Origin: Thermoplasmata archaeon
GTDB taxonomy: Archaea > Thermoplasmatota > Thermoplasmata > Thermoplasmatales > Thermoplasmataceae
NCBI GenBank assembly: GCA_021797555.1
Contig: JAJZZM010000001.1
Location: forward strand, 218,179 to 282,178
Length of the DNA: 64,000 nt
Reading direction: 5' to 3'
The notes below the pieces were generated by a model. The model was not told where the DNA came from and searched no databases. It was given only the letters and a program-made list of their open reading frames with translations. The translations under genes and the position numbers were made by a program. Of the stretch, positions 1 to 9,743 are shown in pieces. Numbering within the stretch: position 1 is the stretch's first letter; every line of letters begins with the position of its first letter.

Positions 1-56
1 ATATAGAAATAAATGAATTTGTAAGGGAAAAGGAGGAAACATTAAATAAAAATTAA
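1..56 (+). CDS. C-terminal tail of a truncated coding region (unknown)
   Basis: From base 3 an open frame runs to a TAA at 54-56 and encodes a short charged tail (EFVREKEETLNKN at its end). It meets the stop codon of the minus-strand trm1 tail to tail, with the two stops overlapping. The lysine/glutamate-rich composition looks like a genuine protein end. Only 17 residues lie in the window, so no function can be given. Confidence 0.4.
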   Translation, partial: IEINEFVREKEETLNKN

Positions 57-1108
57 TATAGATATTTTATTGCCTCTTTTAGATTATAATCTATTTTTAA
101 TCCTGTGTCCGAAAATATTGTCCTTCCGGATTTTATATTATTTCTTTCCAGCAGGTCTATGGCCTTTTCAATATTCAATGTATCAATTTTTTTAAATTTT
201 GCAATATCTGATAATTCTAAAAAATAGTATGACAAATCACTGTTTTTAATTCTATTTAAATATTTTAAAAAAAGTTTATCCGGGTTTTCTATAATATCAA
301 GATTATTAACCATATCAGAATTCAAATTCCCGGACCATAATGGCCCTTCATTTACATTGTTATATAAATCAGAAATAATATTATTTTTATTTACGTAATT
401 TATTTTGTTTAATAATTCATCTGCCATATTTGCGGATGAGAATATCTGGAATATTACCCGGTAATAATGTGAATGCCATAATGAAAGCATTGGAAATGCA
501 GCCTTATCCATGGACGCAGCCCTTTTTATTATTTCTGATATTAGTAGCCTTATTCCCGATTCGTGACGGTAATTATCATTTAAAATAAGGGCATGGTACC
601 TTCTTTTGGTTTTTCTTTCCATTGAACCGGTTAATGCTGTTAAATCCGTTGCTGTTATGCCTATATAACCCTTATTCCGTATATTAATCAATGCATCATC
701 CATATACGGTAAAACGGAACCATAAGGATCTATATCAATATAATCAAATAGATAATCATTTAATACCGACTGAAAGCTTTTATTGTATATTTCAACATTT
801 AAATTATTATATTCCCTATTATTTTCTATAAAATTAAATGACCCTTTATTAATTTCGGTTATTACAGTTTTTATATTTGCTTCTCTGTTAATTCTTAAAC
901 CACGTATGCCTGTTCCGCCGAAAGCATCCAGTGCCAATTTAGGTTTAACAGTTCTTAAAAATGATATGGTAAAATCACGATTTAATTTTTGATCCATATT
1001 ATAGAATCCTATAGACCGTTTTCCCGGGCCCTTAATAAAAAAATTATCCGGTATAATTAATTTTATTTTACCCTCGTCTATGGTTTTAAATTGATTCTTC
1101 TTCTCCAT
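53..1108 (-). CDS. trm1: tRNA (guanine(26)-N2)-dimethyltransferase Trm1
   Basis: This enzyme transfers two methyl groups from S-adenosylmethionine to G26 of tRNAs. At 351 residues it is close to archaeal Trm1 length. The early segment with KGPGKRSIGFYNMDQKLNRD matches the family's N-terminal substrate loop, the SAM site is ALDAFGGTGIRGLR, and the catalytic motif is DIDPYGS (the Trm1 form of D-P-F/Y). The ATG lies inside the end of the upstream NTPase gene (23-bp overlap), so trm1 is the last gene of a three-gene operon mptD-NTPase-trm1. No frameshift or missing motif is seen. Confidence 0.93.
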   Translation of the reverse strand: MEKKNQFKTIDEGKIKLIIPDNFFIKGPGKRSIGFYNMDQKLNRDFTISFLRTVKPKLALDAFGGTGIRGLRINREANIKTVITEINKGSFNFIENNREYNNLNVEIYNKSFQSVLNDYLFDYIDIDPYGSVLPYMDDALINIRNKGYIGITATDLTALTGSMERKTKRRYHALILNDNYRHESGIRLLISEIIKRAASMDKAAFPMLSLWHSHYYRVIFQIFSSANMADELLNKINYVNKNNIISDLYNNVNEGPLWSGNLNSDMVNNLDIIENPDKLFLKYLNRIKNSDLSYYFLELSDIAKFKKIDTLNIEKAIDLLERNNIKSGRTIFSDTGLKIDYNLKEAIKYLY

Positions 1109-1631
1109 TTAATACCTTTATTATTTTAAACGGTAATATGTTTTTATTTATAGGTGTTATATCAAATACACGCACGCTTTCATATCCGCGGAATTCCTGC
1201 AATACCGGATTTCGTGATTTTTTATGCAGCGTTACGATTATTGATTTTTCTGATTTCATTGTTGTTTCTATTTCGCTTTTTATATTTTTTGTTGAGTTTT
1301 CTATTTTGCCCAGTTCATCTATTACAATTATATCTGCCTCTTCACGTGACCTCTGCAAACTCGGGACAAATAATTCTTCCAGTGATTTGGTATCAACTCC
1401 CAATTTATCAACCTTTACCCTTGATACAAGGTCTGATCTGGCAAATTCCACCCTTTTTTTTGTTAAAATGTCTGTTATATAATATGATGTTATTTTACCA
1501 TGCTCATATTTTTCGGAAACCAAAGTTCCTTCTATGACCTTGCCATCATTTTTAAGCATTCCCATAATTTTGTTCAATGCCTCAGTTTTTATCGATCCTA
1601 TAGGACCTGTTATGCCTACTTTCACTGCCAT
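1086..1631 (-). CDS. Nucleoside-triphosphatase, THEP1 family
   Basis: A 181-residue P-loop NTPase of the THEP1 type (known to hydrolyse NTPs in vitro; cellular role unclear). It shows an N-terminal Walker A, a Walker B ending in DIIVIDELGKIE, and a C-terminal region with the family's 'DITPINKN' loop. The Walker A reads GPIGSIKT rather than the usual GxPGxGKT: the second-last glycine is replaced by isoleucine, although Lys-Thr are kept. It starts 2 bp after mptD and overlaps trm1 by 23 bp, so translation is probably coupled. The family is clear; whether the altered P-loop lowers activity is not known. Confidence 0.85.
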   Translation of the reverse strand: MAVKVGITGPIGSIKTEALNKIMGMLKNDGKVIEGTLVSEKYEHGKITSYYITDILTKKRVEFARSDLVSRVKVDKLGVDTKSLEELFVPSLQRSREEADIIVIDELGKIENSTKNIKSEIETTMKSEKSIIVTLHKKSRNPVLQEFRGYESVRVFDITPINKNILPFKIIKVLNGEEESI

Positions 1632-1633
1632 AA

Positions 1634-1981
1634 TTATTCCTCCAGATACATCAAGGGGTAATTCAATTCTTCTATATACCTCATCCTCGCTTTTACCTCC
1701 TGATCGTTGTATTTTATGGTTAATTTCACATCCAGCATTTTACAGTTTAATGATAGATAATTAAATGACGAATTGTTATCAATATTTATATTTACATCTA
1801 TGTTTTCAACAAATGGCTGTATTTTTGTACTATCTTCCATTGCTTTTTTTACTGTATTTACATTGTCTTTATTTACCGGTGTACCTATATACTGATGAAA
1901 TATTGCACCTAATTTTATTCCTGCTTCAAATATGGCCCTTTCACGGTCTGTACAATGAAAATATTTACTTGCTGGATCCAT
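1634..1981 (-). CDS. mptD: Archaeal dihydroneopterin aldolase, MptD type
   Basis: This 115-residue protein has the hallmark of the archaeal MptD (DUF381) family near its N-terminus, FHCTDRERAIFEAGIKLG followed by HQYIGTPV. MptD converts 7,8-dihydroneopterin to 6-hydroxymethyl-dihydropterin and glycolaldehyde, a step toward folate or methanopterin. It is unrelated in sequence to bacterial FolB. That fits this organism, because tetrahydrofolate enzymes are encoded further along the window (44.8-47.9 kb). It is first in the operon with the NTPase and trm1; the ATG lies about 90 bp upstream-facing from the 3' end of the binding-protein gene. Confidence 0.85.
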   Translation of the reverse strand: MDPASKYFHCTDRERAIFEAGIKLGAIFHQYIGTPVNKDNVNTVKKAMEDSTKIQPFVENIDVNINIDNNSSFNYLSLNCKMLDVKLTIKYNDQEVKARMRYIEELNYPLMYLEE

Positions 1982-2067
1982 CTATTCTATATTACAAAGT
2001 GTATAATAAACATTGTTTATAGTTGATAATAATTAAAAATTTGTATATAAATTATAAAATAAAAAAT

Positions 2068-5000
2068 TTATTTTTTAACTGTTTTTCTTAGCTTTCTCAT
2101 TTCCATTGCATACAATCCTATGAATATTGCTGCTATTGCTGCAACTACACCTATTATTGCATAATCCAATGTATATGATGGTGCTTTATATGGCTCTACA
2201 TAGAATGAATATACCTCCTTCTGTCCTGAACCTGTCATTGTTATTGTTACCGTTATTTTGGTTATCTTTGTAACGGGCTTTGATGTGAATGTTAGTTTGT
2301 ATGAACCTGCTGAACCTGTATTTCCTTTGCTCACAGATAAATGTCCATAGTTGGTTGATACTGTAAATGGTAAATTCTTATATGTAGGCCCTGCCATTGT
2401 ATTGTATGTTGAGTTAATGTACATTGTATATGAGTGGTCGCTTAATATGTAGTATTGCCCATTGGAATATGATGCTCCAAATAGATATGCTGTTGCTGTT
2501 GGATATATGAATGGCGATGTTGTATTGTTGAATACAAATGGTGTTGATACTATATAAGGCGCGGATACATATTGATATGCACCTGTTCCGTTCATTCCCA
2601 TTATTCCAAGCTGGAATTCATCATATGGAACCAAATGGGTTGAGGAGAATGGAACAACTTTATATCCTACATTTACACCTGTTGAATTTACAGTATATGT
2701 ATATTCGCTTGCAGTGAAATTAACATATGCCATACCATGTGCGTTTGTTGTTACGGTTATTTCAGGCATGCTTGTTGAACCGAAGTAGCTGTTAGGATTA
2801 AATGCGGAACCGGTTGTGCCTATGAATATTCCACGGTTTGCTCCCAATGTGTTCTGTGCCGTTAGTGTTATATTGTAATCGGATAATGGTTTACCGCCCA
2901 TAGTTGCATTTAATGTTATCATTTCTGTTCCATTGTATGTTGTTGTTTTGCTGTACGATACTGATATATGGACATTATCCATAGATGTTTCATTTACCAC
3001 AACAGGTATTTCAAAGGGCTGGGATACACCGAAGCCGTTTGGATTTATTGATGATGTTAATTCTGCTAAATCCATATACGGTGATTCCCCTCCCATTGCT
3101 GCTCCTGCTGCATAGTCTCCCATGAATATATATGTGTTTGCATATCCGGTTGTTATTCCATTTATTCCCCAGTCAAATGATGAATTGTATTCCATGGATA
3201 TGTATACCATTCCATTTGACCCTGTTGTACCTGATAATTCTGTCATATTATAATCAGGTACCGGCAAAGTCTCCGTTATATTCAATCCGGGTATGTTGAA
3301 GCTCTTTACTGTTGCGTTTGTTGTTAAATCTATTTCCGTTATATTTCCTGACATGTAGTTTGCTGCAAATAATTCTGTCTTGCTACTGTTTATAGCAATA
3401 TTCATAGGCATTGTGCCTACCATTATATTTTTGAATATTGTTGTATAGTTGCTTGTGTTTGTTATACCCATTGCGTTTTTATCACTTATTGCCGATGTTA
3501 TATTTATTACAGTAACATTATTTGCCCCTGTATCTGTTGCATATAATTCACCCTTATTATATGTTAATCCCATAGGTTCGTTTAATAATGGTACTCCTGT
3601 TGCATTTTCCAGTGTTAAATTGTTTACTGCCATATTTTTACTCATATTTACTATTGTTATATTGTCCGAACCGGCATTTGCTATGAACAGGTCTGTACTG
3701 TTCATTGCCATGCCTGCAGGGTTGGCGCCGTATGTATTTATATTAGCGGTTATATTTATTACTGTTGAATTCATCTGTTTTATTGCAGTTACATTATGTG
3801 AACCATAGTTTGTAACATATATTGTATTGTTTATTCCCATTATTAATCCTTCAGGAGTATTGCCTACTTCTATTGTTTTTATTACCTTCCCTGTTAATTC
3901 AACTTTATTTGTTGAAATTACTCCGTTTACTGTTACCTGTGTTGTTACATTGTATGAACCCGCATTTATTACACTTACTGTATTGGAGCCTGAATTTGCC
4001 ACATACATCGTATTGTTATATTTATCGTATGCAATTCCTATAGGTGCTTTTCCTACAGCTATGTTTGATATTACATTGTTTGTTTTTGCATTTATAACTG
4101 TTACATTGTTTGAGCCTATATTTGTTACATATATTGTATTATTCATTGAATCATATGCTAATTGCATTGGGTTTGTTCCTACAGTTATGTTTTTTAAAGT
4201 TCCTGTAGCAAGGTTATACATTGTTACATTGTTTGTTCCCATATCCGCTATATACAGATTTCCATTAAGGTATAGCATTCCATCTCCTAAATCAGTTGTA
4301 TTGTAATAGAATTTGCCAGGTGTTGATGTGGACATGAACCCACTGTTTACAAGGTTTGTTAATGTTTCAGTGCCTGTAGGTATTAACTGTAATAATCCGG
4401 ATAATGTTTCTACGCTGTATTTATATCCAGATATTGGGCTTCCGGTAACAGGATTATATATCTCTACCTCCATTGTTGTATTCTTTGTTGATGTATCATT
4501 TGCCGTTGATATATAATTAGGATATTTTACTATCTTGTATGCCACTGCATATGGCTCGGTATTTACATTTAATTTGCCTATGCCGCTGGTATAGCTTGAA
4601 TTTGGAGCCAATGCTGTTGCTGTAAACTGTAAATCTCCTCCATAGTCACTGGTATATACGAATGTGCTTGATGATAGTACCTTGAATTCGAAATGGTATA
4701 TACCATTGCTATTTGTTGTTCCTGTGGTTGATGTTATATTTATTACTCCTCCTTCTGATGCAACATATCCTACGGATACTGGTATATTTGCCATTGCCTG
4801 TCCGTATTGATCCCTTACCTGTATTGTAAGGTTTCCGTATTGTCCACTGTAGTATATCTGCTGATTGCTTATTACTCCTACTTCCAACTGGTATGGCAAT
4901 GCAACAGGTTTAACTATAACTACAGGTTTTTTAAGGTGTATACTCATGAAGTTCCAGTACCAGAAACCGGTAAGACCTAGGTTATCATGGACTATTCCGG

Positions 5001-7203
5001 TGAATGTTGAATTAACTATTGCCATTGGGTCAACACTGTATCCCAGATTCTCAAATGTTCCTTCATCAGCAAGTACATACTGGAGTACATCTAAAATTAC
5101 ATGCTCTGCAGTTATATTTGTTTCCACATATGACTCATTTACTAATTTGTTCAGGAAGTTATTAACATATTTACCTTTATAAGTTATGTCGTGTATTAAT
5201 TTCATATTTGCGGTAAAATCTGACGGATTTGAACTTATGTATGAAGCTGATGTGCTTATGTCACCGTTTGTTAAGTTTACTGCAAGAGTTGGTCCATTTG
5301 TATAATTAAATGTTGTAAATGTTCCTTTATAGACACCTGTTCCTGCACCTAGATATGAGTTTTCCCATGAAGCTAAGTCATCTGCAGGATTTAATTCCCA
5401 TCCAGAACAGCCAAGGTCAACTGCCTCGTATGCTGTTTGATCTGATGGTGATAGTGAAACTATGTTGGCTATTAATGTAGAGAATGACTCTTCCTTAACA
5501 CTTGTTGATATGCCAAGTGAATTCCAGTATGATGCTATTTTATCTGCTCCTTCTACTCCTAATGGATCTTCTGATGCTACTGTTATCTGTATTGTTATTG
5601 ATACAGGTTTACCACCATAATATAAGGTTGCCCCTGGTGAATATAACGTATGTGAATCCGGAGTTGATGAATAACTTAGCTGGTTTGAGCTGGGCAATTT
5701 TGCTGTTTCATTTATTGCAGCATCTATTTCAGATTCTGCATTTGCTAAATCAAAGTGGTAATATGGAACCCCAGATGCCTGCCATAATATATCTGAATCA
5801 GGTACAGGTGTTGATGGGCCAGGTATCGAGTAACCTTCGGCTACAACGGATGCAAGATATGTTTTTGGTATTGCATATTCCAGTGCTAACCTTAAATCGG
5901 TTATGTTAAACGGTGCATTTCCTGCATATGAATTTACCTGCTGGTACCCGAATCCTGTACCTGCTTTATCGTATATGTACGAACTGGGTATAGATTTTAC
6001 AGTTGGTATAAATGTAGGTGGCAATGCATTTAATAATGCATATGTTTGGCCATCGGCTAATGATGCAACAGCAGCAGAATCGGATGTGTAAATTGCTGTA
6101 TATAAACTGTATACTCTGGGTGTGTACTGTGCTAAACTTGGCACATACTGTACAAAGTAATCGGGATTTACATATAATTGCCAGTAATCACTTGATATCC
6201 ATGCGCCTTTAGGCATGCCAAATCCTCCATACATCATAAATGGCCCAGAACCTACTAATCCCGGTGCATATCCAGTTGCTGGATTATATCCTAAATCCCA
6301 GTCATTGTATGCACCTGATGATGGTAATGTTGCAGAATAATTCCATAGTCCTGGTACTGATGAATATGCATGTGAACTCCATACATTGTATGGTATTATA
6401 TCCGTATCTAAAATTGTTTCAGTAAACAATGATGTGGGTGCTGACATATAATATTCCACTGTAAGATTATTTACAGGTACCATGTTAACTAAATCGGGAT
6501 ATTCACTTGAGAAATCTTCAGATTCTGACATTATTTCCCATGATAATATGAAATCTGCAGATTGTACATAATATGTATCCATTGTCAGGTTTTTTGCTGC
6601 CACTGTTATATTATGGCCTACTGCCGTATCATAAATTAATGTATTGTTTACTTTTACAGGTTTACCGCTTTCAGCTGTAAATGTCTGTACTAAAGGATAT
6701 TCATATGTATCCTTTGCATTTGCTGGTGTCCAGTCCTGCCATTTAACTCCTGGCCTTATATGAACTGTGTATATATAAGCAACAGGGCAAACTGCTCCGG
6801 TTAATGGGTCTACAGTTGTAACATTATGTACAGCTGTTCCGTTAAATCCGGTTGCTAACCATGGACCTAATGATTCATTGGGGAAAAAATTGTAAGGTGA
6901 ATCATATATTTCATCTAAAAGGTTAAAATCACATACAGTGCTAGCTTCGAATATGTTTAGATGATTTATGTTTCCTATTTCTGCTACTTTATATGTCCCA
7001 TTTGTATATCCTGATGTTGAAAAGACATTATCAGGCGTGGCTGCTTGCGTAGTGCTTGATGCTGGAGTTGGCGTGCCTACAGTATTTAAAGAAGCCTGAA
7101 AAGCTTCGCCAACAAACATAGCAGATACAAAAATTGCTGCTGCTATAACCAATATCTTAATTAATCTCTTATTCTTATCTTTATGGCTATAATAATTCTT
7201 CAT
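2068..7203 (-). CDS. Giant membrane-anchored peptide-binding protein with embedded beta-propeller
   Basis: A family-5 (dipeptide/oligopeptide) ABC solute-binding protein of 1711 residues, about three times the usual length. A basic N-terminus and hydrophobic segment (about residues 14-32) form the signal/anchor. The SBP_bac_5-like domain spans about 35-760 (for example HIRPGVKWQDWTPANAKD). An Ig-like bacterial-type domain follows at about 780-890, then a YVTN-type beta-propeller at about 970-1320 with repeats such as NNTIYVTNIGSNNVTVIN. Further beta-rich domains and a C-terminal TM helix with a basic tail (about 1680-1711) complete it. N-x-S/T sequons are very dense, suggesting heavy glycosylation of an outward-facing protein. 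I chose ATG 7203 because it lies about 25 bp after a TATA box (TTTATATAT). An ATG at 7245 would add an unlikely hydrophobic extension. Its transporter is presumably the operon at 9.7-15.3 kb. Confidence 0.85.
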   Translation of the reverse strand: MKNYYSHKDKNKRLIKILVIAAAIFVSAMFVGEAFQASLNTVGTPTPASSTTQAATPDNVFSTSGYTNGTYKVAEIGNINHLNIFEASTVCDFNLLDEIYDSPYNFFPNESLGPWLATGFNGTAVHNVTTVDPLTGAVCPVAYIYTVHIRPGVKWQDWTPANAKDTYEYPLVQTFTAESGKPVKVNNTLIYDTAVGHNITVAAKNLTMDTYYVQSADFILSWEIMSESEDFSSEYPDLVNMVPVNNLTVEYYMSAPTSLFTETILDTDIIPYNVWSSHAYSSVPGLWNYSATLPSSGAYNDWDLGYNPATGYAPGLVGSGPFMMYGGFGMPKGAWISSDYWQLYVNPDYFVQYVPSLAQYTPRVYSLYTAIYTSDSAAVASLADGQTYALLNALPPTFIPTVKSIPSSYIYDKAGTGFGYQQVNSYAGNAPFNITDLRLALEYAIPKTYLASVVAEGYSIPGPSTPVPDSDILWQASGVPYYHFDLANAESEIDAAINETAKLPSSNQLSYSSTPDSHTLYSPGATLYYGGKPVSITIQITVASEDPLGVEGADKIASYWNSLGISTSVKEESFSTLIANIVSLSPSDQTAYEAVDLGCSGWELNPADDLASWENSYLGAGTGVYKGTFTTFNYTNGPTLAVNLTNGDISTSASYISSNPSDFTANMKLIHDITYKGKYVNNFLNKLVNESYVETNITAEHVILDVLQYVLADEGTFENLGYSVDPMAIVNSTFTGIVHDNLGLTGFWYWNFMSIHLKKPVVIVKPVALPYQLEVGVISNQQIYYSGQYGNLTIQVRDQYGQAMANIPVSVGYVASEGGVINITSTTGTTNSNGIYHFEFKVLSSSTFVYTSDYGGDLQFTATALAPNSSYTSGIGKLNVNTEPYAVAYKIVKYPNYISTANDTSTKNTTMEVEIYNPVTGSPISGYKYSVETLSGLLQLIPTGTETLTNLVNSGFMSTSTPGKFYYNTTDLGDGMLYLNGNLYIADMGTNNVTMYNLATGTLKNITVGTNPMQLAYDSMNNTIYVTNIGSNNVTVINAKTNNVISNIAVGKAPIGIAYDKYNNTMYVANSGSNTVSVINAGSYNVTTQVTVNGVISTNKVELTGKVIKTIEVGNTPEGLIMGINNTIYVTNYGSHNVTAIKQMNSTVINITANINTYGANPAGMAMNSTDLFIANAGSDNITIVNMSKNMAVNNLTLENATGVPLLNEPMGLTYNKGELYATDTGANNVTVINITSAISDKNAMGITNTSNYTTIFKNIMVGTMPMNIAINSSKTELFAANYMSGNITEIDLTTNATVKSFNIPGLNITETLPVPDYNMTELSGTTGSNGMVYISMEYNSSFDWGINGITTGYANTYIFMGDYAAGAAMGGESPYMDLAELTSSINPNGFGVSQPFEIPVVVNETSMDNVHISVSYSKTTTYNGTEMITLNATMGGKPLSDYNITLTAQNTLGANRGIFIGTTGSAFNPNSYFGSTSMPEITVTTNAHGMAYVNFTASEYTYTVNSTGVNVGYKVVPFSSTHLVPYDEFQLGIMGMNGTGAYQYVSAPYIVSTPFVFNNTTSPFIYPTATAYLFGASYSNGQYYILSDHSYTMYINSTYNTMAGPTYKNLPFTVSTNYGHLSVSKGNTGSAGSYKLTFTSKPVTKITKITVTITMTGSGQKEVYSFYVEPYKAPSYTLDYAIIGVVAAIAAIFIGLYAMEMRKLRKTVKK

Positions 7204-7706
7204 TAATAGGATTAACACAATATTATATATAAATATTTTGCACATAATAGTACTAGCATAATAATACTAGCATAACATTGCTTATCATACATATTTAATA
7301 TCTTTGAAATACGTATATAAACATGTATCTTTCATTTTAGTTCATTTTGGTTAATGTTGAACATTATTATGCTTTGAACACTTCAATATGGCTTATATAG
7401 CGGATTGATTTCATAAATTTTTATATATTTGATATATCACCATATAAATTTATGGTATTTAGATTTGGATTACATTATATTACAGAATATATTATAGATA
7501 TTATTACTACTGGCTTATTTAAGCATAATCCTGTGTAATTATAAATTTTCCGTTGATAATTAATTATCAAATAACAGAGAATTATAGAATTTTTGAACAA
7601 TAATATGCAATATAACATATAGCAAAAATAAACATAAAATATAGTTAAGTACTTGAATAGAGGATGTATTATATTTATACTCCTTTTATTATACCAAATT
7701 AATAAG
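7204..7706. promoter_or_regulatory. Upstream region of the binding-protein gene with TATA box and 10-bp direct repeat
   Basis: No gene is supported here. Read on the minus strand, a TATA-like TTTATATAT sits about 25 bp before the ATG at 7203. Just upstream of it the 10-mer tactagcata occurs twice, at 7251-7260 and 7265-7274, a 14-bp spacing. The position suggests a binding site for an activator, or a repressor blocking TFB entry. The remainder up to the IS at 7707 is AT-rich with only low-quality short frames. Confidence 0.45.
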
Positions 7707-7721
7707 TACAATACTTTTGCA
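7707..7721 (+). repeat. Left terminal inverted repeat of the IS
   Basis: tacaatacttttgca is the exact inverse of 8933-8947. It ends 2 bp before the transposase stop codon, as in compact insertion sequences. Confidence 0.85.
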
Positions 7722-7722
7722 T

Positions 7723-8874
7723 TTATCCCGAAAACAACCTCGATTTGTAGTTCTTTTTAAGAATTAGAATCTCCTTTATAGCCCTGGAACATTCACCTAT
7801 TGTCATTAAAATCCTTCCAAACAGTTTATTTGATGCCCTGGACATAATGGACAGGAGGGCATAGGCCGCAATAGTGATCCTCGCGTGTATAAGCGACCCT
7901 TCACTATCACGTACCCGGTACTCTCCCAAACCTAGAGCCTTTGCATCCTTATGAAAGTTTTCTATTGACCATCTTATGCTCCATGCATTTATAATTTCTT
8001 CACCTGAAATATAATCTAATGCTATGAATTTCTTCCTTTTATTATCAGGATTGTACAGGATTATAAGGTTAATGGGTTCTCCATTTGATAAATACACTGT
8101 AAACTCCCTCTGGAGCGGGAACTCCTTCAAAGTATAAGAATCCCTATTATACATGAGGAATGTTGATTCAAGAATCTCATCCATGGTGTAAAATAAATCC
8201 CTGTTCTTTATTGTCATCCTTCCAAGGTTGTAAAATGATGCTTTCCTGTTAGATTTTAATTCAGTAACATAGTTATTTCCAAGGAACTTTATGCTTGAGT
8301 ACCATGAATCAACAACCTTGCCTGCTACATTGAAGTTGTTTTCTGCTATGCTGAATATATCTTCCATGATCTCAAGCTTTGTCATGAATCTTGTTCCTGA
8401 CTGTGCTCTCTTAACGTAAAGCCTTGTAAGGAATGGATAGAACATCTTATTTTCAAGATCATACAATCCTGATGTAACAGGCTGGTGTGCAAGCACATTG
8501 TTTCCCGATGCATGGTCAAAGAACCATCCTACATTCTCCATGACCTTTGAACCGGGATGCTCCAGCATTGTATCATCACCGATGAACATAATTTTATGGT
8601 TGCCTATTGCTGTTTTCAGGAATTTAATATAGTTCTGTTCCAGAAGATTAGAATCTATTCCATGTAATGCCCTGTTGATAGTGCTCTGATCATACTCAGA
8701 TACAAGTGACGATATGTTTTATATGCTCTTCCTCCTGTTCTCAGGAGGGATCATTATTCCAAGCATGTATTCCCTGAAGTGCTTCCTCACAGACCTCTTC
8801 ATTCCGGATGTCATATTATCAGAAAATTCACCTATTCCTTTAGTTAGTTCAGCTACAGAAACTGTTGAAGTCAT
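7723..8874 (-). pseudogene. DDE transposase (IS4-like superfamily) with an in-frame stop
   Basis: The frame reads from an ATG at 8874 (MTSTVSVAELTKG) through the transposase to 7723, 383 codons in all. It is broken only by a TAA at 8719-8721, between RRKSI and NISSLVSEYDQS. No frameshift is needed. The DDE residues look present: GDDT, then VVDSWYSS, then IENFHKDAK with the catalytic Glu. After the stop, an internal ATG at 8589 gives a 288-codon open frame lacking about the first 95 residues, including the N-terminal region before the first Asp. The break is one substitution from a sense codon, so the inactivation may be recent or could be a sequencing error. I cannot assign the exact IS family. 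Confidence 0.8.
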
Positions 8875-8932
8875 ACCAATGTCTTGCAAACATCGTATTA
8901 TTGCTTATATGCTTTCACTTTGAAGGTCATTT

Positions 8933-8947
8933 TGCAAAAGTATTGTA
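8933..8947 (-). repeat. Right terminal inverted repeat of the IS
   Basis: tgcaaaagtattgta pairs perfectly with 7707-7721. It lies about 60 bp upstream of the transposase start at 8874, leaving room for a short promoter. Confidence 0.85.
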
Positions 8948-9029
8948 AGTATATATCATTTACTTATGCTTAATTATGGTTTCCAAGCTTTTCTAAACTG
9001 TTCTAAAATTTTCACACCTCATTGATTAT

Positions 9030-9660
9030 GCAAATGTTGGCTCAAATAGTTACTGAAGAAGGTCACCTAAATACTTCTTCAAAAGCCATAGAGAATATAT
9101 AGGATTATTAAATATGAAAGAAATGACTGATTTCGGACATTATAATACAGGCCCTTCATGTTAGACTGGCATATGATAAATTAAGCAATTATTTACATTA
9201 TAAATCCTGAAAATGATTATGCCGCGATAGATTCATCAATTATTAAGGTCTGCAAAGATACTAAAGCACAGAGGAGAAAAAAATAATAAGAAAGAATAAG
9301 GATTATAATAGTTCATGGGTTTACAGTACAATGAGCTATGAATACGTAGGAAAGGTGCATGCAGCCATAGATACTAATTCACTTTTAATAATGGAATGGA
9401 AGGCAACAACAACTCCGTATATAACAAGAATATAGCATTCATAATGATAGGCTCTGTGAGTGGTTACAGATATATCTTAATGGATAATTCATATGATTCA
9501 TCGGATATATAATTATATCTTTGGGATACACATGCTATTTATGTAATAATTGATACAAACAGGAGAATATATATTGTCTAGGATAAATTAACATGTAACA
9601 GGAAGCTGGAATCCCAGAAAGGAAAAATAATGTATATCATGGGTTGATGTATGTTTGGAT
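9030..9660 (+). pseudogene. Heavily decayed second transposase (IS5-like)
   Basis: Broken plus-strand frames show pieces of an IS5-type transposase: QALHVRLAYDKLSNYLHYK, then DSSIIKVCKDTKAQRRK (the first Asp region), then SYEYVGKVHAAIDTNSLL. They are separated by several stops and frame changes. It abuts the right end of the IS at 7707-8947. Together these form a dead insertion cluster between the binding-protein gene and the transporter operon. No intact gene occurs between 8948 and 9743. Confidence 0.6.
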
Positions 9661-9743
9661 ACTCTATATGCTTAATAAAAAAATAATATTTTTTGATTTT
9701 ATGTTTAATATATTGACAATATTATTTTAATGTTAATTAATTT

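Larger units (their letters stand above)
7707..8947 (-). mobile_element. 1.24-kb insertion sequence with perfect 15-bp terminal inverted repeats
   Basis: The element is bounded by tacaatacttttgca at 7707-7721 and its exact reverse complement at 8933-8947. Almost the whole interior is one DDE transposase frame, read on the minus strand. I see no convincing target-site duplication at the two ends. The transposase carries one in-frame stop, so the copy is probably unable to move itself but could be mobilised by an intact copy elsewhere. Confidence 0.85.

Noticed and set aside
3449..4306. Long antisense frames over the propeller part of the binding protein
   Set aside because: They mirror the repetitive sense codons; the composition is hydrophobic shadow coding without starts or ribosome sites.
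7475..7711. 78-codon minus-strand frame upstream of the IS
   Set aside because: It consists of Tyr/Ile/Leu-rich codons expected from random AT-rich DNA, has no clear start signal, and runs into the IS end.
8719..8721. Programmed recoding of the transposase stop codon
   Set aside because: The codon is TAA with no slippery site or pseudoknot-like sequence visible. A plain nonsense mutation is simpler.
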